The translations under genes and the position numbers were made by a program. 64,000 nucleotides of DNA from NCBI RefSeq assembly GCF_000002995.4, contig NW_025062475.1:8002187-8066186 (forward strand). The letters are read 5' to 3'. The stretch comes from Brugia malayi (Eukaryota > Nematoda > Chromadorea > Rhabditida > Onchocercidae). Below, in pieces: positions 13,618 through 27,383 of the stretch (the stretch's first letter is position 1; each line of letters starts with the position of its first letter). Under the pieces are notes generated by a model that made no database searches, had not been told where the DNA came from, and was given only the letters and a program-made list of their open reading frames with translations.

Positions 13618-16600
13618 ATGCGGCGACCCGGAAAACACTCGGCATCACCATTATCATCCTCAGCTGCTGCGTCAACAGCTAAGACAACGAACGTTGTATC
13701 CAAAACGGGATATAAAATGACCTGGAAAAATGCGGTAATCATTCAAATTATTTTGAGGTTTTCATCCGATCTTTATTTCTGGCTGCTTAAAATCTAACAT
13801 GTCACTTTTTATTATTGTTTGATCTATTTTATAAATAATTGATAGATAGGGAGAAACTAATATAAGTCATCTTCGTATGATAAAGTTTTTCTTTGAGAAT
13901 ACGAGATAGAAAGAGAGGGAGGAAGAGAAGTGAAAAGAAAAAGGAGCTCAGGAAATGAGGAACAAGGATGGTTTTTCTTTGGGAATCGAGAAATTGCGGG
14001 ATAGGAGAGAAAGCAGTGGTTTTAAATGAAGCATGAGCAAACTAATTCACTTTTTCTTGAGATGTGCGTAAAGTTATCAAATTTGCATAAGACTAAAACT
14101 CTTTCCTACTTCCTCACCCTTCCCTCTCACTGCGTGAATTTCTCAGCGCACTTACTGCACTATTGGATTCCACCAGGATTTCTCTTGCTTTTTCTTTTAG
14201 AAGATCACTTTCTCTCGTTTTTTATAAATTTTTGTTGAAATACTGAAATATCAGAAATCATAGTCTGTCGGATTTGTTTTCCGACAACGATGAAGGACGG
14301 AACTGGGCGTGAGGAAGGAGGCATATGAGAGTATTCTGTTTTATCGTCCTTTTTACAAAATCTTTTGAAAAACTTCGTATCGGAAGTGAGTTTGTAATGT
14401 AGTCTTTTCGTTCAGGTCCTAAAAATTGGGAAGCAGAAATTGGCAGGACCAGTAGCTGACAATCCGGAAGACCGGAAATCCGGAAAGACTACAGTTATAG
14501 CTATGATTGATGATGATTCATCTAGAGCGGTGTGTTTGGAAAAGTCAAAACATGTTAATCAGTCTTACTATTTTTTTGCTTTGCTTTTTCTGAATAATGC
14601 TAAAATCTTCTATTTATTCAGTAACTTTCAGGAAATGATTTTGCTGCTTCAAGATTGAAGTTGATTTAGTCATCCGAAATTAAATATTAATCCGTTCTTC
14701 AGCATCCGAGTAAGTCCTTGTTGAGCAGGAAGAAATCGGTCTCAAAGATGGGGAAACGCTCCAGAACGTCCTTTTTTGATGCTCCTCAAACTAAGGTGTT
14801 GTTTGTAAATTCAGAATTTAAGAACAGTTCTAAAGTTTGGAGTATTTTGAAAAGTTACTGCTATTTACATGATGTATGAGAACATCACTTTTACTTTATT
14901 TCCGTTTGAATATGTCACTAGTTTTTGGTTGAGAACCGTCCCAGTCCATTTTTTCTCTTTTTTTTTTTTTAATATTCCTTCCATTTTTTCCTTAATTAGT
15001 TTGTGAATAAGATGCATTCATTTTTTTTTGCTGGGATTTAATAAAGAAATTTAATGACTTTGTACTGGAATGGTGAGTTTGAAGTTAATTTCAATTTCAG
15101 ATTGCAAAACGGTTCGTGTCTTCTGTGAAAAGTGACATTGAAATGTCTCCTAGTTCTGAAATAAACGATGGTGAGAGAAGCGTAAGTAATTTAAGATCTT
15201 TCCTTAATATAAAGAAGTAAATTTGTATCATTTTGTAAATTTTTAATAAATTTCATTGCGGTATGGAAGTACAAACACGTATTTAAGAAGATTAAAGGTT
15301 TTCTTCTTTTTTTCAATTACTATGAATGCATGAAATCGAAGGACATAATTTAATTAAGTTTTAGGATAGTAGTACGTATGAAATTGCAAATCGGAATGAT
15401 TTTATTCTGAATTCGTCAACTTCTTCAGTCAATTCTCCGATTGTTGCACAACCATATACTTGTAATGAAGAAGAGCAAATGGGAAAAGATGAGACAGAAC
15501 CGTTTGTCGGTTCATCGGTTTCTTCGCAACTTTGCTCATGTCAGCTTTACATGGGAATAATTGAGTCTAATCTCCCAGTTCACTTCATTTTCCTAATCTG
15601 AAATTAAATTTCAGAAAATGTTTATATATTGTAATTCACGAAATGTAAATACTTTAAGGTTTAGCTGCAACCCAGTCATCAGCAGCTCTTCATGGTTCCA
15701 ATAAAGGAATTGGGAATCTAAACGAAGAAACAGAAAATTTGTTAGAGGAGAATGGAATGTTGGAATGCAGGTATTTAATTTGTTTATATTCAGTTTTGAA
15801 AGAAATTAGTAATATGGCATACCGTACAAACTTAACGGTCTACATGTAGTGAAGTTTTTCAGCACAATAACAAATAGCAACAGAGAGTTGAACGAAGAAG
15901 AGAAACATATGATTTTAGTAGATTTTGATGCAGGAATGTTACCGCATGAAATCGAAGAAAAGTATGGAGTAAGCAAATTGCAGGTATTTTGAAAAAAATA
16001 TTTAGAGAAAAATTCATCAGCTTAAATGAAAACTTGTTGCCTATTATTATCTTAAGCTATAAGTTTTTATCAAAATGTCGTGTGCGCTTAGCAGAAGTGC
16101 GATCACTAGATAAACCATCCATAAACAAATAAGTAAGGTGATGTGTTCTCTTATAGATAGCTGATGTGCTTTCAAATCGTATTTCGATATTTCGCACCAA
16201 CTGGTCTGACCTATTCACATTAAAACGTCGCCGCACTGTTTACGTGCGTTTGAATATGCAAATGTGGAACTATTTTTGCCAGTGTCGGGATCAAAAAATT
16301 TGGCTAAATGGTCGGCAGTTGAAGGAACAGGCTTTGAAAATAGCACATGAATTAGGCAAGTTTAGACATCTTGAAGGACTGTATAAGCAGCGAAATTCTG
16401 GCTTCTATTTTGAGCTTTTCTTATCAGCTGCTGAAGAAACTAATCTGAAAGAATTTAAGGAAACAACCGCATAGAATTATTGTCACATTATTATTATTAT
16501 TAAATTATTATTATTATTATCATTATTATTTTTTTATTATTTATTATTGTTAATATTTTTATTTATTTATTATTATTAATATTACCGTCATTAATATTAA

Positions 16601-17091
16601 TAATTATTTATTATTAATTATCATTAAGTCTTTGTTAACCCTTTAAAGCTCTTCAAATCTTTATTCTGTTGGGAAAATTTTCTATTAGCTTTTTTATTTT
16701 AAGAAGGTTGGGTACTGAAATTGTTTCAGGTCTACACAGTTTCAAAGCTTCCGAGGGTTGGTTAGATTCATTCAAAAGGCGCCATTGCATTGATCTCAAG
16801 GCAATGACTGGAAAACCTGTGATTTACGAAGCAGATCCCGAGGATGCGAACTCCGTAAATGATGGCTTGGAAATAAAAATCTGTATTTTTTTCTTTTCAC
16901 AAATTCTCTAAATGTGGTTTTATGGATTATTTTCTTCTAGTTCAGTTGTTTTCTTTTATCCACTCTAATTTATCTTTGCTTTTTCAAATTATAAAACTCA
17001 GAATTAATATCTAGCATTAAACTAGTGCTCCACGTGACTTTTGAGATTGTTCCTTTTTTTTTAAAAAAAAAAATAGATTATTTCAAAATAT

Positions 17092-17126
<35 letters not shown>

Positions 17127-18834
17127 TTTCAAATAAAATAAGATCATGCACAAAAGCTATCGGAAATACCCTTTTAAAATTTATACGAGCAATATAAGCT
17201 GTTTAAGATTATTTGCATTCAGGTCGTTTCTTGAAATTCAGATTCTTTCAGCTCGGTCAACAACACCGAGTCCAAAGCTCACTCGAGATACTAATTCGCT
17301 ATCCACTGTGCTAGATGCAAATAAATTCTTGATGGATGCTACAGATGCAGCTGTTCTTGCTTCAGCTGATAGATCTGATAGCGGTATAGGTTAGCGTGAA
17401 AGCTTATTTATAGTCTTAGTGTAGAGTAGTTTCGAAAATATTCTACTTTCAAACTAACTTGTGACCTACATAACCTTTGTGAGTCTGGTATAACGTATAC
17501 GAGCAAACGCGCGAAGAATATATTATTATTTATATTCTTGAAAGATTGTTCCAAGTGTAAATATAATATTCATTTATCGAAAATGTAAATTCTTCCAAAT
17601 CTCTTATAAGTTATGTAATTTTTTAAGTAGTGGGAAGTCCAACTCAGGCGACAGTAGCAATTGGAACAACCAGTCCATTAGATATACAACGACTTTTACC
17701 AGGTCCATCAGCCGTGAATGGTTTGTTTCATTTTTGCAATTTTATTCCAAAACCTGGAAGTAGAACTAACTGTTAATCACTGTTAATCTAATTTCGTAGT
17801 CCAGGTATTTTATTCTAATTGTCCTTTTCTTCAATAATTTTAGGCTACGTTACTAAATCTATAGAACACGCTCTTAAAATTATATGGATGTTTACAAAAC
17901 TATTCCCGGGTATATGAGTTTTTTGTGTGCTACGTTACTATATTCCCGGTTTTTTTTTTTTCAAAAATAGACTTTTCAATTAGGTTAAGTATACTGCTGA
18001 AAGACGAATGAACAAGCGGAATGTCAGTCTTTTATCAAAGAACTTTGATTCGTAATCAAAAAACTTTTGGAAGTTAAACAATCATATTTGATAAATGCGA
18101 GGATTTCATATTTTTGTAGCTTTCATTTAGTCGTTATTCAAATAATAATTGCCCACCATATTTTGTTCCGCAGTCCTCCCAAAATATAATCTCAGTCTAT
18201 TTAAAGAAATGGAGATCTTGGCCATAAGAATTAGAGTTCAAAAATTTCACTCCAACCACTTTTACTTCCATTTCTTTTAACTCTTTCCATTATTAATTTT
18301 TATTAATTTTATCAGTTTTAGAACAAAATTTGTTACTTTCGACAGTTCATGCTTCTGAAATTGGTGCATCATCAGTTCAAGCATTACTCGAAACGTGTTG
18401 TTATCGTGTAAATGAAATTGAGGTATGTTTTATTGAGCGCTATTGCGTAAAATTTTAATACTGATACTAAAAGCGTTGGTAAGTTTAAACTGTTTGACTA
18501 ATTTCATACATTAGATCTATTCATTTCAAAAATTTTCACTTGATAATAATGAAAAGATCAGATTAAATTGATAGGAAATTTCGAAATAAATCTGACATTT
18601 TTTATTTCTTTCTAGTCTTGAACAGTTTTAGCCTTCTCAAAAAGGCGAAGGGTGAAATGTTTGCCTATAAAAAATTTTTGAGAGTTTCAGGTTGCACAAG
18701 CTATAGATACTTTGCGTGCTTACATTGTTTCAAACAATATTAATCTATTACCGGTGCTGGTAGAACTGCAAAAAAGCTTGGCTGCAATAGCTGCGCAGCG
18801 AAGGACCTCTGAAAAGATGTCTAGCGGGATTTAG
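13618..18834 (+). CDS. CENP-B/Tc5 transposase-type DNA-binding protein without DDE domain
   Basis: Thirteen exons: 13618-13734, 14416-14529, 14703-14795, 15101-15181, 15365-15539, 15659-15770, 15863-15983, 16157-16355, 16730-16854, 17242-17389, 17631-17720, 18322-18422, 18691-18834. Phases close for 539 residues. Residues 1-230 are Ser/Lys-rich and look disordered. Residues about 238-290 match the pipsqueak/CENP-B N-terminal HTH (core HEIEEKYGVSKLQIADVLSN). Residues about 300-370 match the CENPB-type HTH of Tc5/pogo transposases (QLKEQALKIAHELG, then FKASEGWLDSFKRRH). The C-terminus has helices (about 455-525) but no DDE nuclease. This fits a domesticated transposase DNA-binding module; a nuclear chromatin or transcription role is inferred. 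Intron 8 uses a GC donor (TTAG|GCAAGT at 16356). The start Met is the best candidate but is not proven. Confidence 0.83.
16486..16622 (+). repeat. TTA/ATT trinucleotide microsatellite in intron 8
   Basis: Interrupted TTATTATTA repeats fill part of intron 8 of the CENP-B-type gene, just after the last open codons beyond its GC donor. A simple-sequence repeat, likely length-variable between worms. Confidence 0.8.
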
Positions 18835-20139
18835 CATGACGTTTACAGAATGTTACATTTGAATATTTTTTTTTTTTTTTTGTTAAACTTTTTTGGCCGC
18901 AAAGAGATGAAATGTTAGTAGATAAAAATTCTTCATTGACTGGAATATTTGGAAATATGTTACTCTTCTCAACTCTTGCTCGGCATCAGCTTTGAAGTAT
19001 TTTATGAGAATTAGTTAGTTTACGACAGATATGTTTTTGCATACTAAAGTCTGTTTTCACACAAGAGTTCCGTATACAAACTGCTGGATTCGAAATGATT
19101 CTGTATGATTATTCAAGTCACTTATGATCAATAGTATCTGTTGCGTGTGCCATTAAAAATATGCTTTTTAAAAATGTTATCCACATTTTTGCATGAAATC
19201 AACTTGTTTTATAATCGTTTTTGCACAAAGTCTATGATTTTCACCACAACATGAGAGAGTTGTCCTTGGCGATAAAGGAAAATAAATGGCCACGAATATG
19301 AAAGGGTCGAATAGAAGATGAAAAGAAAAGAGAGTTTCTTCTAAACAATGAGTTTCAGCTATGAACTCACGTGACTTCTCAATTACTATGTTTATGAAAT
19401 TGAAGTTAAACTGCTATTCAAGTTAAAATAGTTTCGAATCACACTGAAATGAGACAGTTGAACTGAAAGCCTCGGTATGTAGGCTGACTTGGAGCTCAAA
19501 GGGGCTAAACCAGGATAATTTCAGGCCTAAGCCAAGACAGTCGCCCAAAAATTTAAATCTTCGGGTAATGAGTGGCAATTGATATTTAGACACAAGATGA
19601 GATGTTTGGGAGCTTATTGATAGCTAATCACATTAGATTTGTGTAGAAAATAATCTGCTCAGACACGGCTAATTCTCGATTTTTGAATAAAGACAGGGAG
19701 AAGGTAACTCACTCTTGGCTGTTGTGCCCTATCTCACTCTCTAACCACTAACCCTTTAGGATCCATGTTTCGTTTCCTTTATGAATGCCGGGGTTTCCTG
19801 TCGTCTCCCATATTTAAGCGCTATTTTCTGCTCTTTTCGATCTCGGAACAACAGTGTTTCCAATCAGATCTCATTCCCTTCCATCTCTTTTTGCAGGTCG
19901 TGGAAAGGATATATTGGATTGGTCGTGCTGATTCGATAGTTGTTCCGGTGTTTGGTACCGTTATTACTCTGAATCTTTTTAATACACTTTAAAAGAGACA
20001 GGACGTATATACTTCAGATTAGCTTTAATTCATGTATAACTTGTTTATCTCATTTACATAATTTATCTGTACACGATATATGTTATCGTAAGATGTGTTT
20101 GTTCTGACTATTCTTAGATTGAGAAGTTGTGCGTGAAGG
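18835..20139. other. Spacer, no supported gene
   Basis: 1.3 kb between the CENP-B-type gene and arx-3. A 75-codon open stretch at 19765-19992 shows no splice context or homology. A likely spliced-leader acceptor (CTATTCTTAG ending 20117) lies 22 bases before the arx-3 start codon. Confidence 0.5.
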
Positions 20140-23100
20140 ATGTCTACGTTTCCCGTACAGCAATGGAATCTAGGAATAGGTCCGATATCGTGCCATGCAT
20201 GGAATCGAGATCGAACAAGTTTGTTGTTTTTCATTCGTGCATAGATCGGTGATCATCAGCAACGTTAAAGGGTTAGGGAAGGATCGATTATCCAAACTGG
20301 AAAAGATAGGAATTTACATTGACTTTTTATCGAGTCTGTGATCATCGTTCCCCTCTCCTCTCTTTTCTATTCCCTCCGCTTTTGAACACAACACTATATT
20401 AAACCTTGGCATCATAAACAAAGTCTTTATCATATTCTGGCTCTTCCATTATATTCGTTTTATCTTTTGGAAATATAATTTCTTAAAAGGTTGGTCATAT
20501 GTTTGCTTTGTTTTTTTGGGAAAGGCATTAGAATTTCACTTGCATATTTTCTAATCTTTAAATGTTGTTTTTCACTTTTTAAAGCCATACTGTTTATTCG
20601 TAGTGCTTGCTGTTTCACCATCAAATAACGAAATTCATATATTTCAATGGCGAAATGGGCGATGGACGTTGGCAGCACTGTTGGCTGAACATGATTTACC
20701 TATAACTGGTCTAGACTGGGCACCAAAAACCAATCGTATCGTTTCATGTGCACAGGTAAATCCTACACTTGCCGTTTCCCAGTGAGGTGATCATCAAAAT
20801 AACAATTTTATTTGCTGTGATTTTCTATTTATTAAGACTTCTAAAATGGAGTCAACTGTCAGTATATTGGTAGCGACATAACAGAGGTCATACTTCATAA
20901 TTTTCCTCTATAAACTTTTTACTTTGGGAAGAAAAGATTCTTTTTATTTCACACTGTACTTTTCTTTAACGTAGTTGATTAATTTCTTTTTTCAATATTT
21001 AGGATAAAAATGCTTTTGTATGGACCTTTGATGGAGAGCATTGGAAACCCGAATTAGTTGTTGTACGAATGCAGAGAGCAGCAACATGTGTGAGATGGTC
21101 GCCATATGGTTTGTCTTTCCATAGTTCTGATATTTTGATGATCGCTGTAAGTTTAAGAAATTGGGACCATTCTCACATTACTTTCTTCAGAAACCTTGAG
21201 TTATCATTTGTCTAAATCAAATTCGTAGACCAAAGATATCTGTAATTAAAGTTGATCTGACATCATTGCATGAATTTGGTCGATGAATTTGTAGAGCTTA
21301 TAATGCAAAATCAAGTTTATTTTTCTCTGATTTTGATCAGCCGTTTAAAAGATCTTTTGGTTTTCTGCATTTGTCTACTAGCTGTTGGTTGTTGAAAATT
21401 TCTTTAGTTCTCTAGGGAAAAGGTGATCAACAAAAATGTTAAGTAATTTAAAACAATTTTCCTGTAGAAAATAAATTTGCTGTTGGTAGCGGAGCTAAAT
21501 TGGTATCAGTTTGCTATTATGAGAAGGAGAATGATTGGTGGATTTGCAAACAAATCAAGAAACCTATTCGTTCCACGGTTACTTGCATTGATTGGCATCC
21601 CAACAATGTTTTGCTTGCTGTCGGTGCATGCGACTTCAAGGTAGTTCCGATGATTGTAGTTACTGTAAAGTCTTTTTCTGATTTCCATTTGTTGCCAATT
21701 ATCATTGTGTTTGCTGACTTATTATGGTATTTTGTTTTTTGTAATGCTGAGCAGAAGATTGAACTTAAAAAATTAAAAATGTTCAAGTGTTACTCAAAAC
21801 ATTGATGTTTGTAAAATTGTTTATTTGAGTTTGTTAAAAATTGGTTCAAAAGTTGTTATTCCCTATGTTTTATTGATCGTGCTCATTCTAAACTGATCTA
21901 AATATTTTAGACTCGTGTCTTTTCTGCTTATGTAAAGGAAGTGGATGAAAAGCCTTCACCGAATCCATGGGGTACCAAAATGCCTTTTGGTGCTTTGATG
22001 TGTGAAGTATGGTTTGAATTTGCAGGGTGAAGGGCATTTCGTAACATTTTAAAATATAACGAAATTTTTGATTCATATTATGTTGTTCGTTTATAAAATT
22101 TTTAGTTTTTGACACCACATTTCACTTTAATGACAAATTTCGACAGGAACATGTCATAGCATTTTTTACTTTTCTGACATAGTTCAGGCGAAGAGTTCCG
22201 GATGGATTCATTATGTTGCTTTTTCACCATCTGGTTGTCGATTATCTTACGTTGCTCACGACGCAACTATTGCCGTCATCGATACCAATCGTTCCTTAGA
22301 AGAAGCTATTATTCTGCGTACTGTTTACCTGCCTTTCACTTCCGTCCAATGGGTCACCGAAAATAGTCTTATAGCAGCTGTATGTTTTTCCATTCTCTGT
22401 TGCATTTTACTTTTCGTTGAGAATTAAAACTGTGTCAACAATATAACTTACATTTTAGGGTCATGACTATTCTCCAATGCTATTTATGTACTCAGGCGAT
22501 CAACTTAAATTCGTAATAAAACTTGACATCCCATCAGAGCAAAAGTCAGCAAATATTAATAGTGCAATGCAGAAGTTCCGTAATATTGATCGAAATGCTG
22601 CAATTGAAGCTGTGGACATACGTCTAAGGACTATGCATCAAAATGCTATTACGTGAGGATTTCTAGACTTTTGTTTCAATATATCCTTCAAAACGCTCGA
22701 ATTGCACACATTAATTTTATTTAAAGTAAAGAAATATGATTTAGTATTTTTGTAAAAAATTTAAATCGGATTACAAGTCTTTAGAGAAATTCTACCACAC
22801 AGCGGTCGTAATGACAGCATGCAGAAGTTCAGTACGTGTGCAGTAGATGGCTTAGTCGCATTGTGGGATCTCAAAGTTAGTCTTCATTATTTATGTGGTA
22901 CGCAAATTCGTTGGAATGTATTAATTTTGGTTTATGCTTTAATTAGGTGCGCTAGGCTAAATAAAATATGAAACATGAACCTAGTGTATCAGATCGAGTT
23001 TCAGGCAGCGATTGAACATTGTCAGGTAAATTCGACTGCCGTTTTCATTAGCATGCTTTTATCCGTGCAGTGTGATTCTAGATGTGTTAAAGAGTTTCTA

Positions 23101-23665
23101 CTCCCAATTTTTAACACTTTAGAGCTGCACAATTCCGTATTCTTTCTCTATAACTTTGGAAGACTAAACTAGTTTGAGGAAATTCTCTATATTTACATAA
23201 TGGAATATAATAATCGAGTATGGAAGTGAGGAGAATGAGTACAAGAAGTAGAAATAACAATTTTAGTTCCCCATTCTTGCATGCTATTGTGTGCGACATC
23301 AAATGTCTACAACGTATAATCGCTGAATATAGTATTGTCGACAGTATTATTAGACATTGCACTTCATATTAGATTATATGAATTGTGAAATCGTGAAGCA
23401 AGGTATGAAGGAAAAGGAGGGAAATTTTTTGCTTATGTTTGATATGGTTTCTTCTAACATTCTTATAATCAACAAATAAATAACAGAGAACAAATGAACT
23501 TTGCAGAAATGCTCTGGAAATTGGTCATTGCAACTTTTTTTGTTTAAGCGGTTAACAGGAATGAAATATAAAATACGCTAATAATTCGAAGTTTGTCGTG
23601 CTTGCCGTGCTTCCAGAACTCTTTCTTCACTTTTTTATTTTCAGGATACTGCGGTGCCTGTTTGA
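20140..23665 (+). CDS. arx-3: Arp2/3 complex subunit 1 (ARPC1), WD40 protein
   Basis: WD40 beta-propeller subunit of the Arp2/3 complex, which nucleates branched actin in the cytoplasm. Exons: 20140-20218, 20604-20755, 21003-21108, 21468-21640, 21911-22006, 22188-22379, 22459-22652, 22785-22875, 23005-23025, 23645-23665, giving 374 residues, matching the family (about 370). Visible blocks: [14 protein letters not shown], then [75 protein letters not shown], and a final [16 protein letters not shown] repeat. The last two tiny exons (IEHCQ|DTAVPV) are my choice because they give the family's length; reading on from 23025 would instead end at a TAG at 23170-23172 and add about 48 unrelated residues. 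Confidence 0.93.
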
Positions 23666-24182
23666 TGACTGCAACTTCTCGAAGGATTTTAACATTTATG
23701 CTTAGTTTTTGTGAATCACATTTCATTTCGCAAATAAAAATGTATCTTAAAAGTGTTAATAACTCTTCACAACATCGCGACAAAATTCTTTCAGACACTC
23801 GGGCGATAATTTAAAAAAAAAAAAAAAAAGAACTCTAAAAAAGCAAACTTGTTTTCTTCTCATCACCGCTCCCTGCACAACGTGGAGGTTAGGAACAGAA
23901 AAAAGCAGATTTATTAGTGGCAACTCTTATTCTCTATGATTTTTTTTTGACAAGATATAGGTTGTCATTACATATTCTAACTGTTATTATGTTATATTTA
24001 AATAAAGAGACCACCAAAACGTATCGACAACTCAGTCTGGAACTATAGTTTTTAAGAAACAGAAATTTATTTAAAAAAAGAACAAGAAATATAAAGTATC
24101 AAGATTATATAAGATTAAAGGACGTGCACAATTAAGTTATTCATCCCATCTTCTAAATAAGACTCATCATTCTTATTGTTTG
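23666..24182. other. Convergent 3' spacer
   Basis: Lies between the 3' ends of arx-3 (plus) and PPCS (minus). Holds an A run at 23812-23829 and AATAAA-like signals on both strands. No gene is seen. Confidence 0.5.
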
Positions 24183-26617
24183 TTATTTTGTGCTAAGTAA
24201 TTTGTCATGCATCTCAACAAGTTTATCAACAATCGGCTGTTCGATTTCAACACCTGCAGCTTTTTGTTCTTCGCTCAAGCTTATAGTCTCTTCTTTGTTT
24301 CCGTTATTGACAAATATTACCCGCTCTTTCCGTGTATCCAGTGTATTTCCAATTACTAACTGCAATAAATATGCTCTTCCTTTTAACTGATGAATAAAAA
24401 TGAATACGGAAAAGATGCAATAACCTATTCTTTTAATGATATCAATGAGTGAAAGTGTCCAAATGTAATTATAACTTGCTTCAGGAACAGTAGTTTTATT
24501 GATCCAGTTTGCCCGAAATTCGACCTTCATTTAGATCTTTGCCTCTTTGCTTATATGCTCTTTCTGGAGGATTCTGGTATTTTGAATAATTAGGAGCGAA
24601 GTGTATGGCTTCAAATCCTTTTAAACTTATTCTAGTAATGGATAACACGGGTAAAAATCAGTAGATTCATGAGACATCACATTAGCCGGAATAAAAACTT
24701 TCCCTTCTAAAACAAATTTTTTAAAATCAGTTCGGGTTTTTAATGATATGAATTTACCTGGTGTCCATAATTCCGGAGGGCCTGACGCGCCTTACTAACC
24801 AATATCGTTTCATCGGTTTCTAGCTAAAAATTAAACATCCATAAAACATGCAAAAAATTTTACACTAACAAAATAATACAAAATAATAGTAATCGAAGGT
24901 GGAGAATCTGTCGTATATACAAATTAAGGATCTGTCGCTAAATTAATATAAAACCACTCCCACAGGTAGATCAGTGTTCGATTTGTTGAAAGATATCAAA
25001 GAAACCTAGCTATAGTACGTTGAAATGCAAAGTGGGTTGCTGTTCAATATCCAGTCATCTGGACAGTGAAAGGAAAAGTTGCAAGTTCTTCTCATGAAAC
25101 AAATCAATGAACATAGTAACCACCTTAAACGAAACAACAAATGCTTCCGGTACAATATCTCTGACTAGCTTCCGCAAAATTTTTGGAACAATGTTGAGCG
25201 ACAATAGCAAACTTTCTTGATTTGACTGGATTTTGTGCTCTGGCTGAAATCATATGTCGGGATTCGTTCTTCGATATTAAACACTGCAGGAGACGCTCCT
25301 TACCAGTTAGTAATGGATTTAAGCAAATAATTTAAAGATCAGAAATATGTACCAAATTTTCTTCGGATACATAAAAATCCGAAACAGCGGCAGCAAGATA
25401 AATCAGGAGAGAAGAACTCAAAAATCGAAGACGTAAGCAGATCATTTCAAGGGTCATCAAATATGCGGATACATCGACGAATGACAGCATTAAAAGTCGA
25501 TCAGAAAGTTCACTGTTCAAGGTCAACGCTTCTACTAAGCCAGGCATATTTCGAACTGCAATCAGTGGGACATTCAAGTACTTTGGTATATTCAAATGAG
25601 AATTTTTTGAATAATAAAGCATGGATACAAATACAATCAATCTTTAACATCTCCGGTGAGGTTCAAAATTATATTCTTTTTTATCCTGGAAAATATTTAA
25701 ACTAGGCATCAGTATTTCAGCATTATTTCCACTCTGAAATTGGATTATTTCCGTAATATAACATCTAGTAAAGGGAGATAATCAAACAAGACATGGATTC
25801 ATGCAACAAATTCTAAGTCTATATACTGACATGAACTCTGTATACTAATATGATTTCCATTAATAAGAGAAACAATGCAAAGCGAGTGATTAACTAGCCT
25901 TCGACTCTTCCTGAGTTACTCACAACTAAATGATCAAATATGTCACAGAACTTCCGCTTGAAGGGTTTCAGAGAATTGTCTCGATGAAAAAATATCACAG
26001 CATAGCCTTTCAATAGAAAATACCTGAAACGAACTACTTTGTTTACACTGTTTTCGTTAAAGCTCTAGTTTAAGAGAATAAAGATCTAATATTCCGAATA
26101 TCATTATTGAGATACTAGTATGACTGAGTTACAACGACAAACAATCTGCGCTACTCACATGCAATATTGAGACTATATTTACGATTGAATTGAAATTGTT
26201 GAAAAAGGAAAACAACAGCACAAACCTCTTGAAAACTTCATTTTTGTTTACTTTATAAAATATACTAAAAGGACTCACTCGGCACTAGCAGCACCTCGTG
26301 TTCCCATAGAAAAATTATCAATAAATCGAACCATCTTCTTTTCTAATGGTACTCTAGTACCACCACTCTATAACAGTGTTTCAGGAGTGAATTGCACACG
26401 GATACAAAAAAATGTTAAGTCATTTGCTTGGTAGTACTGAAGAAACGGTACTTCAAATTTACACTTCAAATTTATCAATTCTGTTGAGATCGCATAATGA
26501 TCATCATGTTCAAATCCATAAACTAACCGTAATTAACACAATTTTCCTCGCAGGATTTTGCTGTACAAAATCATCAACTAAAGAATCCACTGATCCCATT
26601 TTGCATATATCAGGCAT
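24183..26617 (-). CDS. PPCS: Phosphopantothenoylcysteine synthetase (PPCS)
   Basis: Second step of coenzyme A synthesis after pantothenate kinase: joins cysteine to 4'-phosphopantothenate. Eight exons on the minus strand in coding order: 26617-26528, 26367-26279, 26023-25924, 25685-25649, 25555-25353, 25243-25124, 24823-24758, 24359-24183. Phases close for 293 residues (human about 311). Landmarks: [20 protein letters not shown] then [10 protein letters not shown] (nucleotide-binding N-terminal region), [30 protein letters not shown], and [14 protein letters not shown] near the C-terminus, in the family order. The start Met sits one base after an AG preceded by a T run, which may be a trans-splice site. 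Converges on arx-3 and lies 766 bp downstream of swsn-3 on the same strand. Confidence 0.94.
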
Positions 26618-27383
26618 TCTCGAAAAAATGAAAGCCAAGGCGTTACAAATTCGTGACACTCGTTTTCGAGCACTGATAATCATTTGATTATTTCTCCTAA
26701 CTCCATTCTCTTCCCCTCCATTTACTCGTCAAAAAAAAAAAAAAAAACTTGGATCATTAATAAAATGAGAATTCCTCCCTAGTTACAATGACTGATTTTA
26801 TTCATTGTATACAATCACGAAGTTCAAAACTTCTCAGCCATGTCACATCTATTAGAAAAGGATTGATGCATCCAACTCAAAGAGATATAGAAAGCATAAA
26901 AGAATAAATTTTTGAAATCTTAAGAAAAACTCAACTGTAATAACAAAAAAATAACAACCGAAAAAATAACAACACTAACTTTTGAACACATCAGTTAAAA
27001 CTTTTATAATACCATACATGAAAATCTAAACATATTTTTTACATATATCATGAGAATGAAACAGAAAGTATAAGCTTGTCCTCCAATCATATTCGTTTTT
27101 AGAAGACGTGTTAAAGTGTAAGTTAAAGCAGTTCTGCAAAACCATTTATCTCTTGCAAACATATTCCGCATTGATCTTGCTACTCAACTAAAACATTAAA
27201 AAACTTTTTCAAACATAAAAATATCTTTTACGGAGCAAAAACTTCATTATACGATTAACCTTACTTTTTCTATTTTTATATTTTTTATTCCTTTTTTTAT
27301 TTTTTTATATTTTTTATGTATATATTTTTTTTAATGAAATTACTTTATATATATATTGTTTATATTTTTATAATAAAGCAAGC
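26618..27383. other. Spacer between swsn-3 and PPCS
   Basis: 766 bp of very AT-rich DNA, including T/A-rich low-complexity sequence at about 27260-27375 that forms the 3' flank of swsn-3. An open stretch on the plus strand at 26412-26687 is antisense to PPCS exon 1. No independent gene is seen. Confidence 0.5.

Noticed and set aside
16356..16474. Continuation of the CENP-B exon past 16355
   Set aside because: It interrupts the conserved HTH and ends in a stop; the GC donor at 16356 restores the domain in frame.
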